A stretch of 64,000 nt of DNA from Hypomyces perniciosus (Eukaryota > Ascomycota > Sordariomycetes > Hypocreales > Hypocreaceae), in assembly GCA_008477525.1 (NCBI GenBank), contig SPDT01000001.1:3224001-3288000 (forward strand). The letters run 5' to 3'. The number at the start of each line of letters is the position of its first letter. Positions within the stretch are counted from its first letter, which is position 1. This document shows, in pieces, positions 13,166 through 26,781 of the stretch. The notes beneath the pieces were generated by a model. It saw nothing but the letters and a program-made list of their open reading frames with translations. It had not been told where the DNA came from and did not search any database. A program made the position numbers and the translations under genes.

Positions 13166-15189
13166 TTATTAATTTAAAATATTATTTTAACTTTAATAAA
13201 AATCGATTAAAGAATAAAACTAATTAAATTCTTTATTATAGTATAGTATAATTCTCTTATTTATCTCCTTTAATATCAAAAAAGGCCTATTCCTCTTTTA
13301 TTAGTATTTAATTTAAAAAATACTAATGTATTTAAATTATAGTAGTGCAGTTTTATCTCTATTAAATAACTTTATAATATTTAAAATAACTCTTTTCTAA
13401 TTTCTATTAGTTTAAATATAACTTTTTGCATTTTAAAAGCTTTTACTTTATTTTTTATTTTTTAAATTAATTTATTATTGTTATATAATTATACTAGTAG
13501 TATTATTTTATTTAAAACGTTATAATCTTTTAATTTCAATAAATATAATTTAGCTGCTAATCTTTTATTCTACTGATTATTAATTAAATCTATTTTTATT
13601 TTATTTTTTTTATTTATAAAAATAATTCCTTTATCTCTTTAAATATTATATAATTTAAGAATCTGTATTAATTATATTACTTTATTTAAATTAATTTTAT
13701 AAATATATACTCTTTTATTTATTTAACTTTTAAAAATATCTGCTAGTTTAATTACTATTCCTTTCTTTAATATATTTTACCTTTATTTAAATGTAATAAT
13801 AAAGTTTTCTTTTAATTCTTTATTCAATATCTCTAAAATATTTTTAAAATTATCTATTATCTTACAATCTCTTTATTTATCTATACTATTTAAATATACC
13901 ATTAGCGCTATAGCTTTTTCCTATAATATAAGAATATATTTATCTCTATTATAATTATTAAAGTATTTAATTTTTTTTATTTTTTATTGGTTTTATTAAA
14001 CTATTTAAATTATTTATAACTATTATTAAACTGTATATTATTATTATACTTAATATATTTAAATTATATTTATAATCTAATATATTATTTAATATAAATA
14101 TAAAATAGTATATTTATTATATAAAGTATAAATCTTTTTTATTAACATATATATAATATATTTTAATTTATTTCATTAAGTATATTAATATAATAATATT
14201 TTATAATACCTTTATATAACAGTATATTAACTTTAGGTTAAGTTATATCTTAAATAATATACTTATTCTATATATTATATTAATTATTATATGGTTTTAA
14301 AAAATTAATATATCTATACTATATTCAGCTAAAAAGTTTATATTAATATATATATTTAATTTAAAGTCTTTTATAACCTATACTTTAATAGTAAACTATA
14401 TATATACTATAATACCTTTAATTATACTTATAGTATAAAAGTTAAATTTTGCCTTTTTATTAATTTTACATAATTTTAATACTCTTTATATTAACTTTAA
14501 TCTATTTACTATAATGATTTTTATATTAAAAGAATAATTCTATAATTACTTTTTGTTTATTAAAATATTTAAATAGTTTATATCTATTATTACTATAATA
14601 AACTTTACTTTTAAATTACATTTAAAGTTTATTTTTATATAGCTATATTTTATTAAATATAGTATTTTACTTTTAATATACGTTAATTACTTAATTTTAT
14701 TAAAAAATATAATTTATATTTCTTCTTAATTAATTTTATTACCCTTATTTTTTATTTTTTTAGCGAAAATAATAATTCTTTTTTTCTTTATTTTAAATCT
14801 TTAACCTTTTTAAATTTAAATTTAACCCTTTTACTTTTAATTTATTACAGCTATTAATAAAAATATATATTATATTTTTAATAATCCTATTAATTATTTA
14901 TATTAATTTTATATATTTTAAATAGTAGTTTAAAGGCTTAAATAAAAGTAAATTCTTGAATAGTTCAATATTTATATATTTCTAGTTATTTCTTTAATTC
15001 TTTAACTCCTTTTTCTTTAAAATTAATATAAATATCTCTATTATCTCCCTTTTAGTAATAAATATAATTATTTTAGATATATTATTTTAGCATTTATAAA
15101 TAAAAGTATTATTTATTACTTTAATTATTTTTATTTTTATATTAGTTTTTAATAGGGGTATAAATTATATATTTACTTAGTATTAAATA

Positions 15190-15250
15190 TTATAATAGTA
15201 GCGTTTATAGCTGTAAAAGTTGCCGCTATAATTCCCATATCTATAACTGC
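15190..15250 (-). pseudogene. Zinc-knuckle-like relic (gag nucleocapsid) in G copy 2
   Basis: The reverse strand reads YRYGNYSGNFYSYKR. With TGT-to-TAT changes reversed, the Tyr positions would give Cys at the spacing of the first, second and last ligands of a CCHC knuckle. The His ligand is not recovered at its normal place, so this is a weak call. The same block is conserved at about 8260-8330 in copy 1. Confidence 0.3.
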
Positions 15251-17060
15251 GAAAAAGTTATCTAACTTATATAATATATATAGATAAATGCCAGTATAGC
15301 CTTTTTTAATATTATTATATATTTATCTATAAAATATACTATTTAGGTCCATTTACTTTTATTTATAGTAGTTTTAGCTATCAGAGTTCTATATTTATTC
15401 TTTTTTGTTTATTTAATTTTATTACTATATTAAATTTAAATTGGATTTTTTATAAAGATAGGTTAATATAAATTTAAATTTAAATGAACTATTATTTTAA
15501 AGTAATAAAGCTAGCAGCTTTAATTATTTAAATTAACTGTATAGTATATTTTTAATATCTTTACTGTCTTTACAGTTTTTTTCTATATACATTATATTTA
15601 CTAGTTTTATTAATACTTTTACTTTATTTATTAAAAATCAGTTACATAAAGTATTAATTTAAGTTTATAATAATAGCTTAATGTTTTTTTATTTATTTAA
15701 TTATAAAATATTAATTTATTAAATGTAAGCTTTCCCTTTAAATAATTATAGTAGATTTATTTAAATTATCTTTATTTATTTTAGGTTTATTATATTATCT
15801 TTAAAGCTTTTTATAAATAAATGAATATTAAATTAAATAATATCACTGCCTATTTATATAGTATTTATTCCCCTATAAGATTTATTTAAGTTAAAATTAA
15901 AGAATTTAATTTTTATTAGCTTTTATTTATTATTAACGCTATTACCTCGCGCAGTTATAACCGATAGTTAATTTAAAATATTTTAAATTATCTTTTAAAA
16001 ATATCTAAATAATATTTAAAATTATTTATTATATAATATTATTAATAAAGCAGGTAAAGTAGGTTATAAGGTTTATTATAGGCTTTATTAACTTTAAATA
16101 TTTATTAAATTTAATATATCTAGGTATATAAATATTATAAGGGCTTATATTAATATTTAAGCTTATAGGGTTAATAAAGGAAGCGCTAGGCTGTTAAATA
16201 GATTAATAAACTGTTATTAATTATAATTAATCTAAGACTATTATTAAATTAATTATATTTAAAGTTCTGGCTTTAATATATTATAGATGAAGGAATTAAT
16301 TAATAAAGATCTAAATATTAATATAGTAAATATATATAACTAGTATTTACAGGCTTTCTAGTTTAAGACTGCTTATAATAGCGTTAATAATAATATTATA
16401 GATATAAGATTTAAAGGGAGTAAAGGCAGTAAAGGTATTAATCTCTAAACTTAACAGGGCAGGTATAGCGAAGGGAAATTAATATTATAGTCTATAAACC
16501 CTGCTTTTAATTTTCCGTTTTAATTAAAAGGCTTAATATTACCAGCCGGACAATTAAAGTTAAATTATATAGCGCAATGATTAAATTAACTAAATATTTA
16601 TTAATATAGCGCATTTAATTTAGTGAATATATATCTAATCGGTATATAAAGTATTATACAATTAATAAATATAATATTATCGATTTTTATCGGGTTTAAT
16701 TAATTTAAGTTCTTTACTATTAAATAAAGGCTATAAAAGTTTATTTTTTATTGGCCTATTTAATTAAATATAGTTTATTTATTCTCTGAAAACTGCTATT
16801 TATAGTCTGCTATATAAAGATTTCTGCAGTTTTTACTTCGCTAATTAATAAAGTAGCGGTATATAAATAATTAAGTAAAATTAATATATATAAATACTAG
16901 GATTAATAAATAAAGTTATTTAAGACTATATATACATTAATGTAAATAATATAGATAATATATATTAACTAGTTCTGTTGGTTTAATTAAGTAAATTAAG
17001 TTACTTTTTCTATTACTTTACGCCTTATAGCAGTAGCAGGGATAAAAAAATAATATCGAA

Positions 17061-17300
17061 ATTACAGAAAGAAAATTATATATAGCGCAGTAACTATTTA
17101 AAGCAATTGCTACCAGTTAATATAAATGAAGTGTTAATAAAGGAGTATAGTTCTATTAAGCTACGTAATGAATGGAGAGATTTACACTAGTGTAGTAGTA
17201 TATAATAATGCACGTGATGAGAGATCCCTCCTGTATAGTGACCTCAGTCTTAACGCATGTATTAAACATAATAAAATTTAAATTTAAAAGAAAAATAAAA
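17061..17300. repeat. Candidate LTR and leader of G copy 2
   Basis: A GC-richer island. On the reverse strand it begins TGTTTAATACATGCG (from 17270) and reaches CTTTATTAACA near 17134, so it has TG..CA ends of an LTR type. Beyond that, the reverse strand shows TGGTAGCAATTGC (about 17100-17112), which looks like a tRNA primer-binding site and resembles the one of family R. No second LTR and no target-site duplication were found, so the call is tentative. Confidence 0.4.
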
Positions 17301-17693
17301 GACAATTAAATAATTACTACTTTTAATTAAGCCATTAAAACTATTATTTAAAATATATATAATTAAAATACATAATTAATAAGATTATTAAAGATATAAT
17401 ATATACTTTAATAAATAAATTAATTTAATAAAATATAACTATATAAAAATAAACTGTATATTTAATTAAAAAAAAAACCTATTATAATATAATATATAAA
17501 TATTTTGATAAATAAAAATTAATTATAAATCTTTTTTATAATATAAAAATGTTTATAATAAATAAATTAAAATTAATATAAAAAGTATTAAAATTATTTA
17601 AAATTAAAAAAAAAGTAAAATTTAACTTTTATATTAGAAATATAATTAATATCATTATAATATATTTATACTTTACTATTAAAGTATATATTA
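17301..17693. other. AT-rich stretch, nothing recognised
   Basis: This is nearly pure A/T sequence between G copy 2 and the 3' LTR of R-b. There is no open frame, inverted repeat or match to other copies that I could find. It should contain the insertion flank of R-b, but no convincing target-site duplication could be read. Confidence 0.5.
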
Positions 17694-17859
17694 TATTATA
17701 AAGGTGATTAAAATAACGATTGTTAACCAGGTAAAAAGCATGAATAAGAGAACTAACTAAAGTGTAAACTGTAAAGGGCTGCCTAATTGTTATTATCTAC
17801 TGTTATAATCTACTATAAAATAGCAACAGCGCAAGCTATTGCCAGGCATATCTATACTA
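17694..17859 (-). repeat. 3' LTR of R-b
   Basis: About 166 bp shared with 26616-26781 and 39723-39886. On the reverse strand it starts TAGTATAGATATGCC; the other copies start TGGCATAGACGTGCC and TAGCATAGACGTGCC. All three contain a hairpin with stem TGGCAACAGC, loop of 4 bases, and stem GCTGTTGCCA. In this copy the stem carries two RIP-type changes. The lower boundary is approximate. Confidence 0.75.
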
Positions 17860-17860
17860 A

Positions 17861-17880
17861 TTGCCCCCTTTAAAAAATAG
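17861..17880 (-). other. Polypurine tract of R-b
   Basis: On the reverse strand 'ttttttaaagggggcaa' lies directly upstream of the 3' LTR start. This is the usual position of the plus-strand primer in LTR retrotransposons. It supports the minus-strand orientation of R-b. Confidence 0.65.
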
Positions 17881-20689
17881 CTATATCTTTACAGTCTATT
17901 AATAATATAATCCTTTAATAATATTATTTCTTTATTTAATATCCTCTGTTATTTTTATAATAACTTATAGTTATTGAATTTTATTATAAGCAGTTTAAAT
18001 TAATGCCTTTAGGTTTTTATTCTATTTTACTATTATTTAATAGTTTAACCTTAATATAGTTAGTTACCTTTTCCTATAATTCTTTTACTGTAATATATAA
18101 TTAATTAATTATCTTTTTATATATAGCAATATCTGCCCATAATATAATAATTTATATTTTTAAATTAATAAGCTAGCTTTTTAATTTTATAATTTAATAT
18201 AAATATATATTAACTTTAAAATTAATTTTAACTTTATTAGTATTTAGGTTAATTATATATTTTTAAAAGCTATTATCTATAAATAATAGTATTAGCTATT
18301 TTTAATAATATTTATATTTAAACTTTAAAAGCTTTTAAATTAATATTTTATAAGAGTATATTTAAGTTTAATTTTTTATTTAAACATAATATTATTTTAA
18401 TACTTAACTTTAAAAGTAATTTTAATAATTTATCTATATTATTATATTTTTATCTTTTTATATATTTAATAATACTTTACTATAATCACCTTTATTATTT
18501 CATTTATTTTTTACCTTTAATATTTATTTAAATAAACTTTTAAAATATCTATTTTTATTATTATTATATACCTCTTGTATTATTTTTATATTTAAAATTA
18601 AAGGGTTGAAAATAAATAATTTACTATTAGAATTAATAGTAAATTTTAAAGTTTTATATTTTTATAGGCTTTAATAGCAGTAAAAATATTTAACTTTTTT
18701 AAAGATTATTTCAATATAACGGTAACTGCTTTTATTAATATTATTTGACTTTTTAACTTTATTATATACTTTTTTTTAATAAAATTACTTTTCTTTATTA
18801 TTAATATAATACGCTGACTTTAATATTTACTATTTCTTTAATTTAATTAATCTTCCTTTATTTTAAATAAAAAATCGCAATATTTCTTTATTTTATTATA
18901 TAATTTAACTTTTTTATACTTTTTTATATAATAAATAAAAGTGTTTTTAAAGAAAAAGCACGCTTAGCATTAATTATTTTATTTAAGTAAAATATTTGTT
19001 ATATATTTAATCTTGATATTAAATTACTTTACAAAGGTTATAAAGTTTATAAGTAAATACTATTATCTGCCTTTATTATTTTATATACTGTACTTTATTT
19101 TAAAGTTAATATATATAATTTATTTATTACATTTATAATATATTTATTACTTAAATATAATATATTACTATAATGTTCTTTATAGTATTATATATTAAAT
19201 TATGAAATAAAATATGAAAATCTTTTAATTTAAAAGTAAATAGTAATTTAGTATTTTAATCTTTAATGATTTTCATTAATATATTAAATAATAATCTAAT
19301 TATTATAGATATGAAAAAGTAAAAGTAAATATGATATAAATATAAAAATGATAATATATAATATCGTTTTATTCTTTTAATAAAGCTATATTAAATACTA
19401 TAAATATAAATATAAAGATAAAATTGAAAAGGTAAAAAAGAAAGAAAAATTATTTATTAGGCTATTAAACTCTTTAATTAATATATTTGCATTTATTATG
19501 AGCAGGTTTTTATTATATTATTTATAATACTTTACTATATAACCTTTTTACTTTATTAAATATTATAGTTTATTATCATATATCCTTTTAATTAATAAAG
19601 GTTTAATTTTATAAAACTGCTACTCTTTTATATTTCTCTTTATATAAACTGCTTTAATAATATTTAACTTTATTTTCTTAAATAGATTTTCACTTATTAA
19701 CGCTGTTTTTAATTATATAATCGACACTATTAAGTAAATCCTTTAATAAATCAGTAGTTTAATTATATATATATATATATTAATCTTCCTTTTATAGCTA
19801 ATAGTTTAACTTTCTATTAATTAAACTTTAACGTTTACTTTAATATCAAACATTTATAATATAGCTATAAGAAAACTCTATTACCTATTATAAACTAATA
19901 CTACTTATATACTTTATTAAAATATCTGTTATATTTAATATTAATAAAGTCTATTATAATTATTATTTCCTGCTATTATAAGCTATATATAAGCTTTAAT
20001 AATTCATTAATTTTAACTTTATTAATTAATATATCCTTTAATAAAGTTAAAGGCGTTTATAGGCGGAAACTTATAACTATTTTGTTAAATAAATAGGTTA
20101 AGGATATAATAAATGTATTATTTAAAGACAATTAAATTGCTAGTAATATTAATGGCTGATATTTATTGAAAAATACTAAAAAGAAGTAATAAATAGCTGC
20201 TTTAATAATTATATTAATAGATTTTAATTAACTATCTCCTATTAAATACTATATAGAAGTTATAATCAGTCGAGTTTTTAAAGCTGTAAATAATTCCTGC
20301 TATAAATTACTTAACTATTTATAATCTTTATTTAATATAATTATAGCAGGAATTCTTTAATCAGCCAGTAATTAAAAGGTAAAGAGAACTTTTACCTAAT
20401 AGGCTGCTTTATATATTTTATATTTTGAAAGGTTTTTTCTAAAGGATTTCTATATTACTATTAAAATTATATTCAATATATTAAATCCCAGTAATTTAAA
20501 AAAAAGAGTTTATTATTAAAATTGTTAATCATATTAAAATAAAATTAAAATATTGCATGTTATATAAAATAAACTCTGATATAATAGGCTGCAGGTCTTT
20601 ATATAAAGGTTATTTAGATTATTTATATATACTATACTAATAGCAGTTAATATATATACAGATATTTCATTATATATTTCCAAAAACAA

Positions 20690-20870
20690 AACCTTTTAAT
20701 TTATACCGGGTATATTTAATTTTAAAGTGCTATATATTATAGGCTATCTTAATAATAAATTTTATTATAGGGCAGGGAATATATAATCTCTTTATATTAT
20801 TTTTATCGTTATATAACAGTAATCTATCTTAATAGAATTTAAAAGCTAAGCCTTCTTAAATATATATATT
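20690..20870 (-). pseudogene. Integrase HHCC domain relic (R-b)
   Basis: The reverse-strand translation runs through 'FKFY', 'RLLLYNDKNNIKRLYIP', a mutated His-x-x-x-His segment ('AYNI' then 'HFKIKYTRYKLKGF') and a degraded Cys pair. This is the N-terminal zinc-binding domain of a Ty3/gypsy integrase. One His (in HFK) survives here but is lost in R-a. Changes are CAC-to-TAT and CAG-to-TAG in style. It is non-functional. Confidence 0.6.
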
Positions 20871-21902
20871 ATCTATATTAGTAACTTTATTTATATACTA
20901 GAATTATATAATGATTTTTTTGTATTTATAGTTATCTTTATATCCTTTTCTAAACTTATCTTAGATATTATTATATATGATAATTTTAATGCCTAGGCAG
21001 GCTATATTAAAAGGGGCTAGTATATCGCTTAAGTGATCCTTTTATACGATTAATCAAGTGTATATAGATATATTTTTATAATATTAAATATAAATATTTA
21101 CTGTTACTTTATAATTAACTTTATAGCTATATAGTTAGTAAAGATATAAATAGGTTATTAGGTACTGTAGAATACTGGATGGTTTTTTATTATAACCTAT
21201 ACTAATAAGCTACTTTTAGCTTTATAGGCTAATAATTGCGCTTTGCAGGATTAAATATCTTACTTTAAAAACCAATATAGTTAATAAAAGACTTATTTAA
21301 AGTTACTATAGCATTATTAAAGTTAAAGTTACTGCAATAATAAAGAAGTATAGATTTAAAGCCCCTCTCTTTTAATGCATGTATTTTAATAAATAGGCGC
21401 TAAATATTATTAATATATAGTAGCTTTAAAGATAAATAATATAATAAGTTTTCTTATATAAACTTAAATACCTGCAATTATAGTCTATTATCTTTATTAT
21501 TATTAAGCGATGTTAACTTTATAGCTGTAAAATACTTTTTTTAACTTTTAAATTAATATACCCTTCTTTATAACCTACTGCTAATAGTGCGATTTTCTAC
21601 TGCTATAAAGGTTTAACTTTTTAAGTATATATAAAGATAAAGTTCTAAATCTAGTCAATTGCGCTAATATATATTTTTAGGTATTTTAATATGAATAAAT
21701 ATAATTATTTTTATAAAGTGTTAATTTAATCTGTTATTAAAAATATATTAGCTTTATTAATTTAATATTTAAAAAGGGTTATTAACTGGTATTTAATAAA
21801 AGATTCAGCTAGGGATAAACATAATTTCAGCTTTTAGAATAGTTAAAAGATTATTTTTAAGTGTTAAATATAGTTGTCTAGGGTCTTGAAAAAATAATAT
21901 TA

Positions 21903-21933
<31 letters not shown>

Positions 21934-24631
21934 AACGTGCAATAAAGGTAAAGCTATTAATTTTTTTTATTTTTATATATATAAAGGAAAATATTTAAAT
22001 CTTATTAATAGTATATTTGTTTATTTTGAACTATAATATATCATTATAGTAAGTTTATTACAGTAATTAAAATATATTTAAAACTAATAAAAAAAGTTAT
22101 ATTTATTATTAATATATATTTAACCCTTTATAATAATATAACTATCTCCTTTTATTAAAGCAGTAAATATATATCTATAATGATAATATTATTTAAACTT
22201 TTGAAATTAATAACTATATAGCCTTTATCTTTATTAGCGATTTTCTTTTATATAATAAAAATAAAAGCTGTAAATAATATAAGTTTTGCGATTTATACTA
22301 TTTAACCTATTATATATAAAGGGTTAAAAGTCTCTTTAATAACCTTTTTATTATATATATTTATAAGGTATAGTTTACTCGCTAATCATTATAAATATTA
22401 ACTATCTATTAACTATATTTTTATTTACTTATTATATTTTACTAGAATTATACTTTTATTGCATTATATATTATAGTTAGCAACTATTTATATAAACCAC
22501 TTTATTATATTATTATTATCTATATATATATACCCCTTTAAGGCTTATAATTTCTTTTTTAGCTATTTAGCTAATTTTTAAAAATAAATAGCCTATTATA
22601 TATAATAGTTTTAAGCTATACTTTAATATTAATAAAGTCTCTGCAGTATAAGTATAAATATTAATATTATTTAAAGTAGTGAAAAAGGCTTTATTAAATA
22701 TCTTTATACTATATTGCCGAATATAGTATTTATTATAATACTCTTTTATTATTAAAAAGTTTACTGCTATATACTCTTTTATAGTAATATCCTGCCAGGT
22801 AATATTATATATATTTCCTATATTATAATTAAATTCCTTTATAATACTTAAACAAGTATTATAATTAATTTTTAATAAAGTATTTAAAAAATTTACTATT
22901 GTTATATATAATATTTTATATAAAATAAAGGTATTTATAACTTTAAAGAAATCTGACTTTATAATAAAGTATTAGTTTTAAAGGAGTTTTAAATTTATTA
23001 TTAAAACTTTATTGAATTATTATAAAGGCAGTACTATTATTATAACTATTATTATTTTATATTTAAAATCTTTTTTAACTTTTATATATATTTATATTTA
23101 TATATATAAATTTTAGCAGGATTTTAAAGTTATAGTTTATTTTTTAAAGTCTAAAAGGACTTTATATAAGTATAGCTATTATATTTCTAACAGCAGGGAT
23201 AAGCCTAGACTTTTTATTACTTATATTTATATATATATACTATACTTTATTTCTTTTTTTTATTTAAAGTTCCGCTATAGAAATAAATTATAAATATAGG
23301 GTATTAATCTAGTTTTACTATACTCTTTAATCTTTTAATAGGCTATAGGTTAACTTTAAATATATAAATACCTAGCTAAGACTTTAATTAATCTTTATTT
23401 GTAATTAAAGTAAAGTACTTTATATTAATTAACGCCTGGAAAGTTATAGACTAGGCGCGCTTTTATAATTGGGTTTATTTCCTCTATTATTATCTTTACT
23501 AGATATTATTTAACGGAACTTACATAGTCAAATAGTGCCTGTTAAATAATAAACTGTATATAATATATATAATTTCTTTTTAAAGGTTTAAGATTTCTTA
23601 TATATATACTCTTAGTGTCTTTAAATCTTACTATAAAGTATTACTACTATTAAATACCCTATAATATAAGCAATACTTTAAGCGTTTAAGAATATCTAGG
23701 AGTATAGGTAGGGATTTAACTACTGCCTATATTTATTTAAATAGGTCTTTTATCTGTTATAAGCCTTTAAATATAAGTTTAAAATTGCTAATATTTTTAT
23801 ATATTGTATTATCTTTAAATTTTTAGATTATAAGGTTATTATCTTTAAGTATACTAATATTATACTTTTTATTTATATAGTTATCTTTATATATAATATA
23901 AGCTTAATTAGCAGTATACCTAAAATATTAAAACTTTAATTTATTGATATTTCTATTAAAACATTAATTAAATAAATTTATTAAATCGTTTTTTATAATA
24001 TTTATTTAATTAACTTTTTTAATTAAATTAATTTAAATTAAAATTTACTTTATTTACTTTACTATTGCCTTTAAAGATATTTTATTCCTTTATAGGTTAT
24101 TGCGCTAAGGAAAATAATAAAGGCTAATAGGCTAGCTATTATCGCAGTTGCTGGTATACTGTTTAGCTTAATATACTATAGCCTCTTTATTAAAGTTTAT
24201 TAGTATTCTTTTATCTTTATTATTAAACTATTAATAATAGACTATTTTACTATATTATAGCCTTTTCTTTTAATTTTAATAGTTAAATATATAATTTAAT
24301 ATATAAATATAGCTTTATAACTTTTATACGGAGTTATAGTATTAGTTAATTATATATTTATAATATTATTGCTTTATTAGATTATAAATTCTATACTTTA
24401 ACTAAATATATAACTGTTATAGTAAATCCGCGAACTAAGTCGCCTCATATATATTCTTTGTAGTTATATATTATTATATTTAATTGCCTTTATATTTAGC
24501 TTATATCTATTTTAAATCTATTAATAAAAGTATTAATCTATTAGCGTAAAGTAAGCCCTCTTTTACATTTATTTACTTATTACATTAATTATTAACTTTA
24601 ATATTATTTTATATCTTTTTATATAAAAAAA

Positions 24632-24739
24632 AGGGATATACCTTTATAAATCTCCTTTATATAACCTATAATAGTATAATCGCAAAAAGCGTCTATAAAT
24701 AGTATTATATCTTTATAAATATACTGTCCTCTATAAAAG
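24632..24739 (-). pseudogene. Stop-free protein relic of family R (unrecognised)
   Basis: About 36 codons read without a stop on the reverse strand: 'YIYKDIILFIDAFCDYTIIG' followed by 'YIKEIYKGISLF'. The tract lies in the 5' half of R-b, well upstream of the integrase relic, where gag, protease or the start of pol would be expected. I do not recognise the domain. Its survival in a RIP-mutated element may be chance. Confidence 0.35.
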
Positions 24740-26598
24740 ATAATATCCTTTTTCTTTACGGCACTTAGCTAGAAAAAACCAATCGCCTTTAGTTTAAATT
24801 TAACTATTTATTATCCTGAATATTATTATCTGTAATTACAGCTTTTATTTAATAACATATTTAATAAGCTTAAAGATAGGTTATTTTTACTATATTATCT
24901 TTTTTTCTGGCGATATTAATATATCTACCGCCTATAAAATAAATTAAAAACGGAGTCTATAAAATTATCTTTATATCTATTTTAGTTATTATACTGTTTA
25001 TTATAATAGCAGTCTTTTAACTGGGAGCAGGTATCGCTAATAGTAAAAATAATTATTATTTACTAACCGTTTATTGCATATTTTATAGTAATAATAGTCT
25101 TATTATATCTTTAAGCGGTAAATATATTAAAACCTCTATAATAGGTTTTTACCATTTTTATCTAAAGTGTTATCTCTATCTAAACTATTATCTACTAGTC
25201 GCGAAAACCTTTTATAATATAAGCTTTAATGCTTAATTATAATATCTTTATCCCGGCTCTGGTTTTTTAAGCGATTTTTTAAGTCTATTAAATATTAATA
25301 TAATTGTTTTAAAGAGATATTATAGTTACTTAAAGCTTATAAAAGCTTTTTATTATTATTTAGATTAACTATATTGAATAGAGGGAAAGTAATAATTGCT
25401 TATTTAAATAAATATTGCCTATATTTTATTAAAACTAGCTTTATTTATTTAATTAACTTAACTAATATTATATAAGCCAGGGACCTTTAATTCTTTAAAT
25501 AGATCTTCCCTCTGCCTATTATTATATGCTTTTTTATATTATAAGGATAAAACTATAATATTACTTTTGCCTATAAAGCAATTTTAGTTAAAGTATATAA
25601 ACTGGTTTTTAATAAAGAAATATAAATATAATATAAACCCTTTTAAATTTATTTTATTTAAAATATCTAATAATAAAACTATAATTAATATATTCAAGTT
25701 TACTATAGCATTACTGCTACTGGGCAGCAGTATACTTAACCTTATATTTATAAAGGGCAAAGTATATAGTTTTAGTAGTATGGTAAATATTAATGAAGCA
25801 GTAAATAGTAATATAAAAAACTGCAAAATTTAAAAGGCTAAATTTCTTTTTATATATTAATAAAAATTAATTGCTAAAAGATTTAAAGAAAAGGTATTAA
25901 ATAGTATTAACTGCATTAAAAGACTTTTTCTATAAAACTATATTAATAATATTTCCATTCATTAAAGCAGTAGTTACTGTATTTATACCCCTTTTAAAAT
26001 AATTAAAGTAAAGACTACTACTATTAAATTTTACCTTTTTAAATTAGCCTATAACTGCTATATAATAGATAATATTCAATGCAATTCAGTCTGCAGTAAA
26101 GGTAAAATATTAGGCTAGTGCCTTTATATCTATATATTAGCCTTTTATTTAATAATAGCTTTAATACAGCTTTTTATATATAAAGTTATTAAAGATTTAA
26201 TATATTAATAGAAAAGTTTATTTTTTCCTTTTAGCTTTTATAGCGTTTATTTAATTATATAAATTAGTTTATTAGGATTATTATCCCAGCTTACTAGATA
26301 TATATGAGTTATCTATTTTTATAAGTATCGCTTAAAATAGCTTAAAAGTTTATTAAATTCTGCAGCTATTAATTATTAAAATAATACATATTGTAAGTTA
26401 TACTGCTGCAAAAAGGCTAAGATAGTTAAAACTAGTTAGGCGGCTTAGATCTGCTTTATTTTAAATAAAGTATATTATTGTTGTTGTTGTTATTGTTGCT
26501 AGCGTCTAAGGCTAAGTGGTATCGCAGTATATTCAAACTGTCTTTGCGATTAAATAGTGTTGCATACCGCATCAGTCTACGCTATATACAACCAAAAA

Positions 26599-26613
26599 GT
26601 GAAATTACTACCA
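26599..26613 (-). other. Primer-binding site candidate of R-b
   Basis: On the reverse strand TGGTAGTAATTTCAC begins within two bases of the 5' LTR end. A TGG start is typical of sites complementary to the CCA end of a tRNA. In R-c the same place reads TAATAGCAATTTTGC, with TGG mutated to TAA. Confidence 0.55.
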
Positions 26614-26615
26614 AT

Positions 26616-26781
26616 TATCATATAAATAACGAGATAGCCAGTATTAAAAAGTGAAAAAAGTGAAGATGAAAAACTAACTAAGGTGCGAACTATAAAGGGC
26701 TACCTATTTTATTGGCATCTACCGTTATCATCTACCATAAAGTGGCAACAGCGCAAGCTGTTGTCAGGCACGTCTATGCCA
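26616..26781 (-). repeat. 5' LTR of R-b
   Basis: It has the same 166-bp repeat as 17694-17859 and begins TGGCATAGACGTGCC on the reverse strand. It includes the conserved hairpin (26748-26771 region) with loop 'gcaa'. The next R copy (R-c) begins immediately to its right, so R-b and R-c are joined directly at this LTR. Confidence 0.75.

Larger units (their letters stand above)
10400..17060 (-). mobile_element. Retroelement G, copy 2 (minus strand, RIP-dead)
   Basis: This long minus-strand element remnant is collinear with G copy 1 over 14900-17050. Reading right to left, a zinc-knuckle-like relic lies at 15190-15250, a Lys-rich tract at about 14700-14900 and an integrase-core-like stretch near 13070-13165. 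A gag, zinc knuckle, integrase order would fit an LTR retrotransposon, possibly Ty1/copia. The left boundary is uncertain because nothing there matches another copy. Stops occur in all frames. It holds the empty sites of both MITEs found in copy 1. Confidence 0.5.
17694..26781 (-). mobile_element. Complete RIP-inactivated Ty3/gypsy retrotransposon R-b (9.1 kb)
   Basis: This is the reference copy of family R, on the minus strand. It has an approximately 166-bp LTR at each end, a primer-binding site next to the 5' LTR (26599-26613) and a polypurine tract next to the 3' LTR (17861-17880). Integrase homology lies at about 20000-21600, which is collinear with R-a. The 5' half (23400-26600) is collinear with R-c and, inverted, with R-d. 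All frames contain stops. A better preserved tract at 24632-24739 translates without a stop but is not recognised. No target-site duplication was resolved. The element is far beyond function. Confidence 0.75.

Noticed and set aside
25584..25826. 80-codon hydrophobic frame on the minus strand
   Set aside because: It lies inside R-b, has AT-driven Ile/Leu/Phe composition, and is not open in the R-c paralogue region. Probably chance in RIP-mutated DNA.
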